Of a DNA stretch of 57,137 nucleotides, positions 34,039 to 42,243 are shown one piece after another. The notes beneath the pieces were generated by a model, which was not told the origin of the DNA, did no database searches, and saw nothing but the letters and a program-made list of their open reading frames with translations. Numbering within the stretch: the first letter of the stretch is position 1; every line of letters starts with the position of its first letter. Location of the stretch: the IMG/VR virus record IMGVR_UViG_3300044718_000101, positions 1 to 57,137 of that record; one strand, given 5' to 3'. The position numbers and the translations under genes are program-made. Source of the stretch: a virus.

Positions 34039-34994
34039 GACAGCACCGCCGGGAACTCATCCCAAGTCCTACCATCCAAATACCGCCCAGCGGCCTTCTT
34101 GCCAACACGGTAAAGGTCCGGCTGATCGTCGCAGTGCCCGTCGGTATGGGCTAGATTCTCGCTATCTAAAATCCAACGACCGCCAAACCATGTAGCGGTC
34201 TGAACGGTCCCACGAACGCGGTCCACATTCTCGCCAGGCGTCCACTCCCCCCACTGCTTGAAGTGGAAAGGGATACGAGCTTCCCGCGCCCTATCTCGTA
34301 GGTTCCGCGCCCAATCCGGATTCATCGGCCTTGCGTCGCGCCCACTTTCTCCGCCGCACAATATCCAGTTCGTCATCGCCAAAAGCGTTGGCCAAGGCGG
34401 CAGAACCTCCGTGATGTCTTCCAGCAACGGTTCGCAGCTCCAGAACTTCACCGGAGCAGGAAGCGCGGCCAAGTGCGAAGCCCTGTCTAAATAGGCTTGC
34501 TTATCCTCGATCGTCGTCCCGACCCATGCATTTTTTGGCCACTCGTCTTCGCGCATCCAGGATTCGGGGACCAACCGTTTGAAGTTCTGTGGCCGCTTCG
34601 TCAGGAACAAGAAAATCAGATAAGGAACGGTCTCAACCTTCTCGAAAATGCGCCGCCGGGCGGCGTCCATCCGCTCCCGATCCGCATGTCCAGCGTGCAA
34701 AATCTCGCAGATATCGCACATGGAACCACAGAAAACAAACCGTGGTTCACCGTCCTTTGCGGCCTCGGCGTTCCACTTGTCGAGCTGGTTCCAGTAGGCC
34801 TCATTCGTGAAGAATCTTGGAGCCTTATGGCCCCAAATATCCCGCCCCCAGCGCTTCGAAAGTGTCAAGGCATAACAGGAATCACAAGCCGCAGAAACCT
34901 TCGTGCAGCCGTGCCAAGGGTTAAAGGTATAGCCTTTGACCTTCGCCCCAGAAGGAAGTCGCCGCCAAGTCCACTCTATAATAGTTTCAGCCAC
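34035..34994 (-). CDS. DUF5131 (phage Gp37/Gp68) family protein
   Basis: 319 aa from GTG 34994 (GGGAGG seven bases upstream), preferred to an ATG five codons earlier. Family signature near the N-terminus: YTFNPWHGCTKVSAACDSCYA, with a Cys trio, then FVFCGSMCDICEILHA, LTKRPQNFKRLV, WVGTTIEDKQ and CEPLLEDI. The Cys motifs recall metal or Fe-S binding. Common in phages; biochemical role not established. Confidence 0.85.
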   Translation of the reverse strand: MAETIIEWTWRRLPSGAKVKGYTFNPWHGCTKVSAACDSCYALTLSKRWGRDIWGHKAPRFFTNEAYWNQLDKWNAEAAKDGEPRFVFCGSMCDICEILHAGHADRERMDAARRRIFEKVETVPYLIFLFLTKRPQNFKRLVPESWMREDEWPKNAWVGTTIEDKQAYLDRASHLAALPAPVKFWSCEPLLEDITEVLPPWPTLLAMTNWILCGGESGRDARPMNPDWARNLRDRAREARIPFHFKQWGEWTPGENVDRVRGTVQTATWFGGRWILDSENLAHTDGHCDDQPDLYRVGKKAAGRYLDGRTWDEFPAVLS

Positions 34995-35214
34995 GAATAT
35001 GCCTCCCATACCGAACGAAGAAGTCCGAATCTCGAAGCCAAACCTTTCGTCCGTTAAACTCGCACAGCGCCCGGCTAGAACCGGGCGCCTTGAAGATCAT
35101 CGTGCCCGCCAGACCCCAAGGCAGGCGGAACTCAAATAGGTCATGCAAGAGCTTCACCGGCACCTCGCAGGAATAGTCGCTGCTCGAAAGAATCGGGGGG
35201 GGGGGGGTAATCAT
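34987..35214 (-). CDS. Small protein with a poly-C tract in its first codons
   Basis: 75 aa from ATG 35214, coupled to the MBL-fold stop as ATGA. Codons 3-7 fall in a run of 13 C, encoding T-P-P-P-P. The rest (VPVKLLHDLFEFRLPWGLAG, then WLRDSDFFVRYGRHI) looks like a normal small domain. Any change in tract length shifts the frame. An 8-bp perfect stem (35067-35088) lies inside the gene. No family recognised. Confidence 0.55.
   Translation of the reverse strand: MITPPPPILSSSDYSCEVPVKLLHDLFEFRLPWGLAGTMIFKAPGSSRALCEFNGRKVWLRDSDFFVRYGRHIRG
35195..35207. repeat. Mononucleotide tract G13 (C13 on coding strand)
   Basis: Thirteen consecutive G on the plus strand, inside the 5' end of the 75-aa minus-strand gene. 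Confidence 0.9.
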
Positions 35215-35930
35215 AGAACGCACCTCTCCTGAGCCACGTAAACAGCCCGGCCCGTAACCTCTTGCACTCGTCGCTTGAAGTCCGCCTCGTCCGAATTCGC
35301 GTTGCTCAAATGGAGCAAGTGAATCTCCTCGACGCTCTCCAAGTTGTTAGCCTTCAGCATTTCGAGAAGGCGCTCAAGCGACATATGCGTTCTTGCCGTC
35401 CGCCGGAACCTCTCCCGGTCGATCTTCCCGCTGGCCACGTTCGATTGCATCAGCTCAGTAGAGTGGTTGCACTCCACCGCCAGAATCGAAACTCCCTCGA
35501 ACCGGTAAGGAGAGTAAAGGGTGTCAGTCAAGTAAACCAACCGCTTGCCGCTAGGGCCAAGCACCATAAAGCCCAAGGTTCCCGCCTGGTCGTGCATCAC
35601 CTCAAAGGGCTTCACGTGCCAGTCGCCGACCGCGAAGTCCTCCAAAGGAATAGCGGTCTTTGCTCTGTGACCCCCAAGGCCCAAGCCCTCCCACGTTTCC
35701 GCCGAAGCATAGCAATCAACGCCGGCGCGCATCATCTCTTTGGCGGCTAGGCAGTGGTCGCCGTGGCCGTGGCTGATAAGGCACCCCTGAAGCGAAGTAA
35801 CGCGGAAGTTCAGCGCCCGTTGGATGTCCCGGTAGCGTATGCCGCACTCAATCGCGAGCACGGCATTCCCATCGCTGGCGGTGTAGAAGTTCCCACCGCT
35901 TCCACTTGCGTGAGAGTGAAACTCAAGCAA
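35211..35930 (-). CDS. Metallo-beta-lactamase-fold hydrolase (probable phage nuclease)
   Basis: 239 aa from TTG 35930, overlapping the preceding stop. Canonical zinc motif SHGHGDH at about 53-59, with further His/Asp ligands in VMHDQAGT and YLTDTLYS and a late HLLHLSN. Family members in phages sit beside RecT and SMC-like ATPases and are thought to be DNA exonucleases. The same neighbours are here, so a role in recombination is inferred. Confidence 0.75.
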   Translation of the reverse strand: MLEFHSHASGSGGNFYTASDGNAVLAIECGIRYRDIQRALNFRVTSLQGCLISHGHGDHCLAAKEMMRAGVDCYASAETWEGLGLGGHRAKTAIPLEDFAVGDWHVKPFEVMHDQAGTLGFMVLGPSGKRLVYLTDTLYSPYRFEGVSILAVECNHSTELMQSNVASGKIDRERFRRTARTHMSLERLLEMLKANNLESVEEIHLLHLSNANSDEADFKRRVQEVTGRAVYVAQERCVL

Positions 35931-36408
35931 AGGGGTCTACCTCAGCTTTTGGAGCAGGTAACGCTTCGACCAGCGTTGCAGACTCTATTTCCCGGGCGCC
36001 TTCGCGTGGATACTCGGCAAATCCTGCCTGACCCCATTCCCTCGCCGCTTCGTCAATCCGGGCAAGCCGCCAGATAGCACCACTGAACAGCGAATCAGAA
36101 TCGTCGGCCACTCGCTGAACAAAGCCGCGAGGGTTTTGCGCAAACATCTTGCCCAGGTCTGGCGCGAACTGGTGGAGCAGCTTCCCGAGCTCGTTCTGAT
36201 ATTTTGCTACCGCCATAGACGTGTGCTGAAGGTAGAACTCGCCATTACCGAAGCAGTCTCCGGGATCTGCTCCAATGCCCGATGGCAAAAGCGCCTCAAC
36301 AGAATCGATGGCGCTCAGAATCTCCGCAGCGCGGTCGGCGTCCTCGCGAGATTCATACTCGCGAGAGCCGACCTTGAACTTATGGATTTCTTGGACGGTA
36401 AAGGCCAT
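35923..36408 (-). CDS. Early protein of unknown function
   Basis: 161 aa; ATG overlaps the RecT stop (TAATG). An N-terminal beta hairpin (TVQEIHKFKVGSREYESRED) precedes a helical body (AVAKYQNELGKLLHQFAP) and an Ala/Glu/Pro-rich end. Sandwiched between RecT and the MBL-fold gene and coupled to both, so it probably belongs to the recombination module. No family recognised. Confidence 0.55.
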   Translation of the reverse strand: MAFTVQEIHKFKVGSREYESREDADRAAEILSAIDSVEALLPSGIGADPGDCFGNGEFYLQHTSMAVAKYQNELGKLLHQFAPDLGKMFAQNPRGFVQRVADDSDSLFSGAIWRLARIDEAAREWGQAGFAEYPREGAREIESATLVEALPAPKAEVDPFA

Positions 36409-37400
36409 TAAATATCGTCTTCCGGCTGTCCTTCCGTCGCTTTGGCTTTAGCCACATCACCAGCGGGCGCGGCACTAGCTACAGCAGTGCCGACATGCTC
36501 CGGTTCCTCAACCGCCTCGTGGTCGATAATCTCGCCGGTCGCCCGATTCAGCGAAAGGATCTGCCCGTTCGCATGTTCGTCAACTTCGTCGGCAATCTCC
36601 GCAAGGAATGCGTCGTCCGCCTGACGTGAAACACTCGAGAGCAACAGCTTGTCGTCAGACATGTTGATAATCGGCTTCGTACGCCGCCGGGCCAACGTGC
36701 GCAGCGCGTATTCATCCGTATAGATGTCATGAGGGCTCGGCTTTTCCTTGGTGGAGTATTTGTAAGTGGGGGACTTGAGCCAACTCTTTCGAATGCGCTC
36801 CATGTCCATGATAATGCAGCCCATGTTTTCGCCCGTATCTGCATTCACGAACCCGCAGTAGCCCCCTATGATCAGGGCGCCCGTTTTTCGGGGGAATGGC
36901 TTCACGTGAGACTGAATCGTGTCAATCAGGCCATATGTGCTCGACCAAATCTTAACGATCTCAACGGGTTCACCGTCGTAAATCACATCCATGTAAGGAA
37001 CGATGTTCCCGGCCACGAGTTGGGCCACGTGGACATCCCCCCAGACCGACCGCTGACAGGTGAGTTGATTGCCGTAAACAATCCAGTAGCACTGCTTCTT
37101 CATGCAGTTGAGGGATTGAATGACGTAATCCAAAAGTGCGTTCGCCACGCTTTCAAGCGTGACTACCGAAGTGTCAATGACGCCGTTCTTCATAATCGGC
37201 TTGCTGTCTTTGTTCACAACGGTTTGCAGTTGAAGATATGCGGAGTTGAGGGCGTTGCCCGCGTCGTAGTTGGGAGGCAAAGTCAAAGCGCCCTTCTTCT
37301 GAAGGGCCTCCACCTGCTCCAAAATGCGGACGGTGATTTTCCCCTCGCTGAGGGGCTTGGTCGATAACGCGTTGTCTTTCTGTACGTTCTGAAGTGCCAT
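36408..37400 (-). CDS. recT: RecT-family single-strand annealing protein
   Basis: 330 aa. Core features: NALNSAYLQLQTVV near residues 50-63, LDYVIQSLNCMKKQCYWIVYGNQL, VDPRxxW-like segment WGDVHVAQLV, and the acidic C-terminal tail (EPEHVGTAVA..., DDI). RecT proteins anneal complementary strands after resection. Its ATG overlaps the SMC-like stop. The pairing with an SMC/Rad50-like ATPase and an MBL-fold enzyme suggests resection by those partners rather than by RecE. Confidence 0.75.
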   Translation of the reverse strand: MALQNVQKDNALSTKPLSEGKITVRILEQVEALQKKGALTLPPNYDAGNALNSAYLQLQTVVNKDSKPIMKNGVIDTSVVTLESVANALLDYVIQSLNCMKKQCYWIVYGNQLTCQRSVWGDVHVAQLVAGNIVPYMDVIYDGEPVEIVKIWSSTYGLIDTIQSHVKPFPRKTGALIIGGYCGFVNADTGENMGCIIMDMERIRKSWLKSPTYKYSTKEKPSPHDIYTDEYALRTLARRRTKPIINMSDDKLLLSSVSRQADDAFLAEIADEVDEHANGQILSLNRATGEIIDHEAVEEPEHVGTAVASAAPAGDVAKAKATEGQPEDDI

Positions 37401-39454
37401 TAAAGTAAAGCCTCCTGGGCCTGTTGTTCGGTTTGGATAACGGTCGGGGCAGGCTTCTTCTCGCCTGCAGGTTGGGTCGATTTCGATGCGAACGTGATGC
37501 GCGCGGCAAGTTCCTTGCCCCGGTCAGTCGGCCTAGGAACGAAGGGCACGCCCTCCTCTGGCTTAGGCCAAGGAGCGACCACAAGCCGAATCTGCTGCGC
37601 GCGCGTCGGCAGAACGTCGGTGACCGACTCGGCGCCGTCGATAAAGATCGGCGGAGAAAAGCCGTAATGCGCGCCTAGAACGTTGATCACGTCCAGCCCC
37701 GCATTGATGCAAGCCGCATTGTTGAGTCCCTGGCCGTAAGGCACACCGCCAACGGTAGCAATGCAGCACTCCTCAATCCCGCCATTCACCAGCTCGTTAA
37801 AGAGCTTCCAGCGAACAAGCGCAAACTTGGAGTTGATGCGGTCGGTAAGAAGCTTCACCTTCTGCCGAAGGAACTCATCAAGCAGGAACAGTTGCCCCTC
37901 GATAACCTCAAACTCTTCGGCAAGCTCTTTCTCGCGGTCGGCAAGCTCTAACTTGCGGTCGATGCTTTGCTTGTTTCGGTTGACTGCCTCGATCGTCGAA
38001 AGCGTCGCCCGGTGAAGCGACCGCTTCTTGGTCAGGTCCTCGTCGAGCGTTGCAGCGGCAGCGGCCGAGTTCTCTTGCAGACCCGTAACCACCTTCTGAG
38101 CTTCAGCCTTTGCCGTGGTTAACCGCTGATACTCGGCATCGTCCGAAGGATGAACATAGCTCTCCTCGGGAATGACCACCGCGTCTAAATCGGTCCGCAG
38201 CTTTTCAAGCGAGATCTTAACCGTTTCGATCTCGGTCGTCTTAGTGGCAAGAGTCGCCGCAACCGCATCCCGCTCCTCCCTGTAGGTTTTGCCCGCAGCA
38301 AGCATCTTTTCCAAGGTGTCCGCTTTGGCCAGGTTGAAACGGGCTCTAGCCTCTTCAACATTCTCAGCGGGCAAGTCCTGTCCACAGGTCGGGCAAGCCG
38401 TCTCGCCGCCGAACTCCTTCTCCCGTTCGGCTGCGACCGCGGCTTTGGTTCTTTCTCGAACCGCGTCCATGTCGGCAACTTGACGCTCAAGGTTCCTGGC
38501 CGAGGCTTCCAAAACATTCAGCTCGATCTCGGCAAGCTTAACTTCCTGGGTTAGCTGCTGCTGACGGCTAAGCGCCTCAGTCCGGGCCGGGTTGACCCCG
38601 CCGCTCTGAAGTTCATTGGCCCGCGCATGCATCTTGCCCTGAAGCTCCAAAAACTTATTCCGCGCCTCAGCAACAGCACCGCCAGAGCTAAGGTTTGCCT
38701 TCTGGCTTTCAAGGTCAGCTATCGCAGCGGCCAACGTTTCCGCGTCCGCCTCATAGTTGCCGGCGGGAATATCGGCCATGCCTCTATCGCACTCGGCAAT
38801 CCGGACCGGAATCTCCTTAAGTTCGCCGTTGATCTTGTCCTTCGTGCCCTTCGCGATCTTCCGGTAGTCGTCGATGCTTCGGTCTTCCAGAAAGTTCCGA
38901 ATAGGCGAAAGCGCCCGGGACGAGGAAATCACGTCCGACTCGGAAACGTCCCCGCAAATCTCAAGCAGCAGCCGGCGACGGTCCTCCCACTTCATCCGGG
39001 AAATCACGTGCGCGGGGTCGGTCAGTTCCTGGAACCGCTTCGCCGAACAAACATTCTCAACCTGCCGGTCAAACTCCAGTTTCTGAACGGGAACGCCGTT
39101 GACGAAGTAATCGGTCGTGTGTTTCGTGAAGGTCTTCGTAGCCTCGCCCTTCTTCCTCTCCCACACCTCCTTGTAAACCTTCTTAAGGGTCAGCGTCCGC
39201 CCGTCAACATCATAAACACCCTCGACGCAGTGCTCAAGGTTGTGAAGGGGCTGATTGTCCTTGTCCAGGGTCTTGATGCCGAACTCGGCAGCGCCAAGCG
39301 AATCCTTACCGGTAAGTAGCCAGAACTCCGAGTCCGCTAACGTTGTTTTGCCGACGCTATTATCAGCAACGACGCAAGCATCAGAGCCGTTGGGCTTGAA
39401 CTCGAAGGATTTGATTCCCTTGAAGTTGGAAAGCGCGAGCGAGAGTAATCTCAT
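37400..39454 (-). CDS. SMC/Rad50-like ATPase
   Basis: 684 aa. Walker A ADNSVGKTT at about 30-38 near the N-terminus, long coiled coils (about 205-345 and 365-560), a zinc-hook-like CPTCGQ at 354-359 at the coil apex, and a C-terminal Walker B-like FIDGAES around 610. This is the Rad50/SbcC layout in short form. It would tether and process DNA ends, probably with the MBL-fold enzyme encoded downstream. Starts with ATGA overlap to the KTSC gene. Confidence 0.85.
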   Translation of the reverse strand: MRLLSLALSNFKGIKSFEFKPNGSDACVVADNSVGKTTLADSEFWLLTGKDSLGAAEFGIKTLDKDNQPLHNLEHCVEGVYDVDGRTLTLKKVYKEVWERKKGEATKTFTKHTTDYFVNGVPVQKLEFDRQVENVCSAKRFQELTDPAHVISRMKWEDRRRLLLEICGDVSESDVISSSRALSPIRNFLEDRSIDDYRKIAKGTKDKINGELKEIPVRIAECDRGMADIPAGNYEADAETLAAAIADLESQKANLSSGGAVAEARNKFLELQGKMHARANELQSGGVNPARTEALSRQQQLTQEVKLAEIELNVLEASARNLERQVADMDAVRERTKAAVAAEREKEFGGETACPTCGQDLPAENVEEARARFNLAKADTLEKMLAAGKTYREERDAVAATLATKTTEIETVKISLEKLRTDLDAVVIPEESYVHPSDDAEYQRLTTAKAEAQKVVTGLQENSAAAAATLDEDLTKKRSLHRATLSTIEAVNRNKQSIDRKLELADREKELAEEFEVIEGQLFLLDEFLRQKVKLLTDRINSKFALVRWKLFNELVNGGIEECCIATVGGVPYGQGLNNAACINAGLDVINVLGAHYGFSPPIFIDGAESVTDVLPTRAQQIRLVVAPWPKPEEGVPFVPRPTDRGKELAARITFASKSTQPAGEKKPAPTVIQTEQQAQEALL

Positions 39455-39702
39455 TCGGACTCCTTCGGGTCAAGCTTCACGCAGTCGTAAAGACCTTTTA
39501 TGAAAGCATTGAAATACTTCCCGGGGCTCTCGGCGAAGATCAGCTTCGCCACATGGTCACCGGGGACGGCGGTGTACTTATAAGTCCCGCCGCCCTTAAA
39601 CTGAATCCGCAACTCCATCGAAGGCTCATCCCAATGGATGCGCAGGATTTGCGTAGAGTGAGGCAGGGGTATCCAAAGCCTGCCAAGTGTTTTTTCCGCC
39701 AA
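39451..39702 (-). CDS. KTSC-domain protein
   Basis: 83 aa. Matches the KTSC pattern almost throughout: STQILRIHWDEPSMELRIQF, GGTYKYTAVPGDHVAKL, ESPGKYFNAFIKGLY. The domain takes its name from its occurrence with lysyl-tRNA synthetases; phages often encode it alone. RNA or nucleotide binding has been suggested, but its function here is unknown. Confidence 0.85.
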   Translation of the reverse strand: MAEKTLGRLWIPLPHSTQILRIHWDEPSMELRIQFKGGGTYKYTAVPGDHVAKLIFAESPGKYFNAFIKGLYDCVKLDPKESE

Positions 39703-39704
39703 AG

Positions 39705-40037
39705 TTAAATAACCTCTCGGGTGTCCGGGCCTTCGCCGGTCGAAGAGGGTATATTGCTTTGTTGTGTAGCAACACTGACCTCTAAACGGGTCGCGGGCTT
39801 GGTCTGTTCAGAGACTGAGCCCTTATTTATTTCCGGCACGGGAAGTCCGTTGTCGATGGCATATTGAATTTCTAGGCCGGGGCGAACTTTGTAAAATCGC
39901 TGCTTAGAAACCCCGTATTTCGAACAGATTTCTTCAACTGAAACCTTTTTTCTTCGGAGGTAGCTTTTGTAGAGGCTCATCCACCGCTTTGAACTTAACT
40001 TCCTGTTCGGTTGCGCGTCGCTGTTGTTCCGTGCCAT
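39705..40037 (-). CDS. HTH regulator, first gene of the leftward early operon
   Basis: 110 aa. Basic N-terminus then an HTH (VSVEEICSKYGVSKQRFYKV, about 33-52) and a polar tail. Position immediately downstream of the early promoter and divergent from the repressor is that of Cro or cII. The ATG lies 8 nt after the -10 box, so the message would be nearly leaderless. Confidence 0.65.
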   Translation of the reverse strand: MARNNSDAQPNRKLSSKRWMSLYKSYLRRKKVSVEEICSKYGVSKQRFYKVRPGLEIQYAIDNGLPVPEINKGSVSEQTKPATRLEVSVATQQSNIPSSTGEGPDTREVI

Positions 40038-40045
40038 GTGTTGAC

Positions 40046-40073
40046 ATTATACACAGAGTAAATACGTTGTCAA
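40046..40073 (-). promoter_or_regulatory. Leftward early promoter
   Basis: TTGACA at 40073-40068, 16-nt spacer, TATAAT at 40051-40046: both hexamers perfect. The start site is expected at or just before the ATG at 40037. Confidence 0.8.
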
Positions 40074-40112
40074 CAAACATTTGTTATAATCGTTGGTATC
40101 ACAACATTTGTG
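40072..40112 (+). promoter_or_regulatory. Repressor promoter and operator region
   Basis: An extended -10 (TGTTATAAT, 40082-40090) serves the repressor. The inverted repeat AACAAA-CA-TTTGTT (40072-40085) overlaps both this -10 and the leftward -35. A second, CACAA-CAT-TTGTG, spans 40100-40112 at the repressor start. Confidence 0.6.
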
Positions 40113-40817
40113 GCTGAATATATTTGGACGGCGGGCCGCAAACTCGTCGCATTGGGGGAGCGCCTCAAACTAACTCAGGAAGAAATTGCCGACGTGATCC
40201 ATGTGGATCGCGGCACCATCGGCGCATATAAAAGCAGACACAACGCCAACCCATCGGTTGACAAGATCATGGAGTTTAAGAAGTGGGTCGAAAAAACCTA
40301 CCAAAAGAAACTTAGCCTTGAATGGTTCTTCGACAAAGCGGAGCCACCCGAGAAAGCCGAAGACATTGGCGAAAGAGACACGACCCCCGAAAGGGCCGTT
40401 TACGATGTGCCCTACTGGGGCGAAGTGCCATGCGGAGACTGGGAAGAGCCTTCTTCAGATACCGGCTTAACCGTGCCAATGCAACTCAGCAAAGAGCAAA
40501 AGAAGCTGCTAGACGAGCGCAAATTGATCGTAGTCAAGTCGATAGGGTTCAGCAACGCGCCCCGGATCGTACCCGGCCAATATCTCCTCGTGAAACGAAC
40601 CTCCCAAAAGCGAGAAGGCTATTTCACGCTTGCCCGCGACCAGGAAAACCGCCTCACGCTAAAGATGTTGAATTGGAATCCAGAACTCAGGGAGCTCGAA
40701 CTTCAGAGCTACAACCCCACCTACGGGGCAGCCCGCGCTGAAGAGGCTACGGTGCTAGGTTATGCCGTTGGGATGAGGGAAGACAACGAAGACGGTATAC
40801 GCGCCTCAGTAGCCTAG
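40110..40817 (+). CDS. LexA/CI-like phage repressor (HTH plus S24 domain)
   Basis: 235 aa from GTG 40110. HTH at about 20-45 (LTQEEIADVIHVDRGTIGAY). A linker leads to YWGEVPCGDW with a C108-G109 bond at the usual self-cleavage position; KSIGFSNAPRIVPGQYLLV places the nucleophile at S148 and RLTLKML offers K185. SOS-induced self-cleavage would trigger prophage induction. Convergent with the lipoprotein gene, sharing a CTAG at the stops. Confidence 0.8.
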   Translation: MAEYIWTAGRKLVALGERLKLTQEEIADVIHVDRGTIGAYKSRHNANPSVDKIMEFKKWVEKTYQKKLSLEWFFDKAEPPEKAEDIGERDTTPERAVYDVPYWGEVPCGDWEEPSSDTGLTVPMQLSKEQKKLLDERKLIVVKSIGFSNAPRIVPGQYLLVKRTSQKREGYFTLARDQENRLTLKMLNWNPELRELELQSYNPTYGAARAEEATVLGYAVGMREDNEDGIRASVA

Positions 40818-41233
40818 CGAGACGCCTTGTTGACCTCATAAACAGAGCAGTCGTCAAGGTTCACGCCGTCCGGTCCTCCGTTTACAACTGTGCCGACCAC
40901 CGTCACGTCATCCTTCGCTGGATCAAGTCCGGTAAGTCGCTGCGCATCCGCGTCATTGCTCATGTGACAAGTAATCTGCCCGCCAACTTCACTCGAAAGG
41001 TATAGCGTAGGCGCGGAGCCGGGCTCGAATCTGCTGAAGGTCCCATCAACCTTCCATTGCTTTCCGACATACTCCGCAGCCGCATTCCCTGCGCTGTCTT
41101 TGAAGTCATCAACAAGCAGTTCAGCCGAAACGTTTTGCGCTGAAGCCGTCCCCGGTGGGGCACCGCCGTCAGACGACTGACTTTGACCGCATCCAACCAA
41201 ACAAAGCACAGCAAGCAACGCAGCATAACGCAT
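40814..41233 (-). CDS. Lipoprotein with OB-fold (tRNA_anti-like) domain
   Basis: 139 aa from ATG 41233. Signal peptide MRYAALLAVLCLVGC with lipobox L12-V-G-C15, a short Ser/Gly linker, then ELLVDDFKDSAGNAAAEYVG and KQWKVDGTFSRFE, the pattern of the tRNA_anti-like OB-fold family (a name from homology, not tRNA binding here). Encoded opposite to the lytic operons between repressor and rightward promoter, where lysogeny-expressed genes sit. A superinfection-exclusion role is inferred. Confidence 0.7.
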   Translation of the reverse strand: MRYAALLAVLCLVGCGQSQSSDGGAPPGTASAQNVSAELLVDDFKDSAGNAAAEYVGKQWKVDGTFSRFEPGSAPTLYLSSEVGGQITCHMSNDADAQRLTGLDPAKDDVTVVGTVVNGGPDGVNLDDCSVYEVNKASR

Positions 41234-41323
41234 GCATCCAATTTCGCTTACATCACCAACTATTTGCTGTTGAAAGTTTTCCCCGGCAATTTTTGTCATT
41301 TTCAACGAAAGGTTTACTAAGTG

Positions 41324-41352
41324 TTGACAAACATTGTTTTATGGTGTACAGT
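41324..41352 (+). promoter_or_regulatory. Rightward operon promoter with operator-like element
   Basis: TTGACA at 41324-41329, 17-nt spacer, TACAGT at 41347-41352. ACAAACATTGTTTT overlaps it and resembles the ACAAACATTTGTT operator at 40073-40085, suggesting repression by the same protein. A GCGTT/AACGC hairpin (41361-41376) lies in the leader. Confidence 0.65.
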
Positions 41353-41393
41353 GTCTACAAGCGTTCTGAACAACGCGATTAGGAGACACGGAA

Positions 41394-41597
41394 ATGCTAC
41401 ACAAAGAAACACAGAACCAGACTTTCACCCGTCCCGCATGGGACTTCGACGATAACTGCGCAATAGCCCACGAGCAAGCGCACCGCGCCCGCCGCCGCAA
41501 ACCCTTCAAGTTCAGCACCATCGAAGGCGAAGCGCTCCGGCAGTACATGGAGGATCGCAACCTCGACAAGTCCGGGCTGACAGGACGGGCCGCGTAA
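41394..41597 (+). CDS. Small protein, first gene of the rightward operon
   Basis: 67 aa; AGGAGA about eight bases before the ATG. Aromatic/acidic start (FTRPAWDFDDN) then a basic patch (AHRARRRKPFKF). No family recognised. Strong promoter and ribosome site imply early abundance, as for antirepressor or host-takeover peptides. Confidence 0.5.
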   Translation: MLHKETQNQTFTRPAWDFDDNCAIAHEQAHRARRRKPFKFSTIEGEALRQYMEDRNLDKSGLTGRAA

Positions 41598-41878
41598 TGG
41601 CCCTATCCCTAGCCGACGTCTACGCCGAAAACGACCGGGCAGAGACAATCACACTCGCCCCCGATGCATGGCAGAACGTCACTGGCAACCCGAACCACGG
41701 GGAGCTACACGTGTCGGCAATGCTGGGCGAAGCCGTCATCCAGTACGACGAGCATTCCGGCAGAGAGTCGTACTTCTTCGAAATCGCCACCGGTGAGAGC
41801 TTCGAAGACTTCAAAGGCCGCTGCGAAGCCAAGTTTTTCGAAAGGGCTCAGGAAGACGACCAGGACGGGTGGGAGTAA
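41597..41878 (+). CDS. Small acidic protein of unknown function
   Basis: 93 aa; ATG overlaps the preceding stop (TAATG). Contains beta strands (ELHVSAMLGEAVIQYDE) and an acidic C-terminus (FERAQEDDQDGWE). Acidic small phage proteins sometimes mimic DNA or inhibit host factors, but nothing specific is seen. No family recognised. Confidence 0.5.
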   Translation: MALSLADVYAENDRAETITLAPDAWQNVTGNPNHGELHVSAMLGEAVIQYDEHSGRESYFFEIATGESFEDFKGRCEAKFFERAQEDDQDGWE

Positions 41879-42243
41879 TGCCCACCATCCTAGAACTCAC
41901 AAAGACCGTTTGCCGCGCCAGGGTTGAAAGCTTTGAATGCAGAAAAGACAGCGACGGCGAGATCATTTCCTACCGGCTGTACCTGAACTGCGAAATCGAT
42001 CAACGCTTTTGCACTTGCCCATCGTTTACAGAGAACGCACTAAAAGGCAACCTCGACTGCAAGCACTGCGAAACCCTTTGGATTCTCGCATTCGGTCCAA
42101 CCATCCCCCAGGCTTCCGCCCAAACCGACACCAAACCCCGCCTGTCGGTCTGGGGAGCCACAGACGAAGCATGCCGACTACTTGGCGTTCCACCGGCTAG
42201 CGAGTTCTCGGTAGCTGAAGAGTTTTGGGAGGAGCGGGCGTGA
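41878..42243 (+). CDS. SWIM zinc-finger-like protein
   Basis: 121 aa from ATG 41878 (TAATG coupling). A CxC...CxHC cluster, RFCTCPSFTE followed by GNLDCKHCETLW, matches the SWIM finger (CxCxnCxH). Preceded by a beta hairpin (IISYRLYLNCEID). SWIM domains bind DNA or proteins. Role in this operon unknown. Confidence 0.65.
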   Translation: MPTILELTKTVCRARVESFECRKDSDGEIISYRLYLNCEIDQRFCTCPSFTENALKGNLDCKHCETLWILAFGPTIPQASAQTDTKPRLSVWGATDEACRLLGVPPASEFSVAEEFWEERA

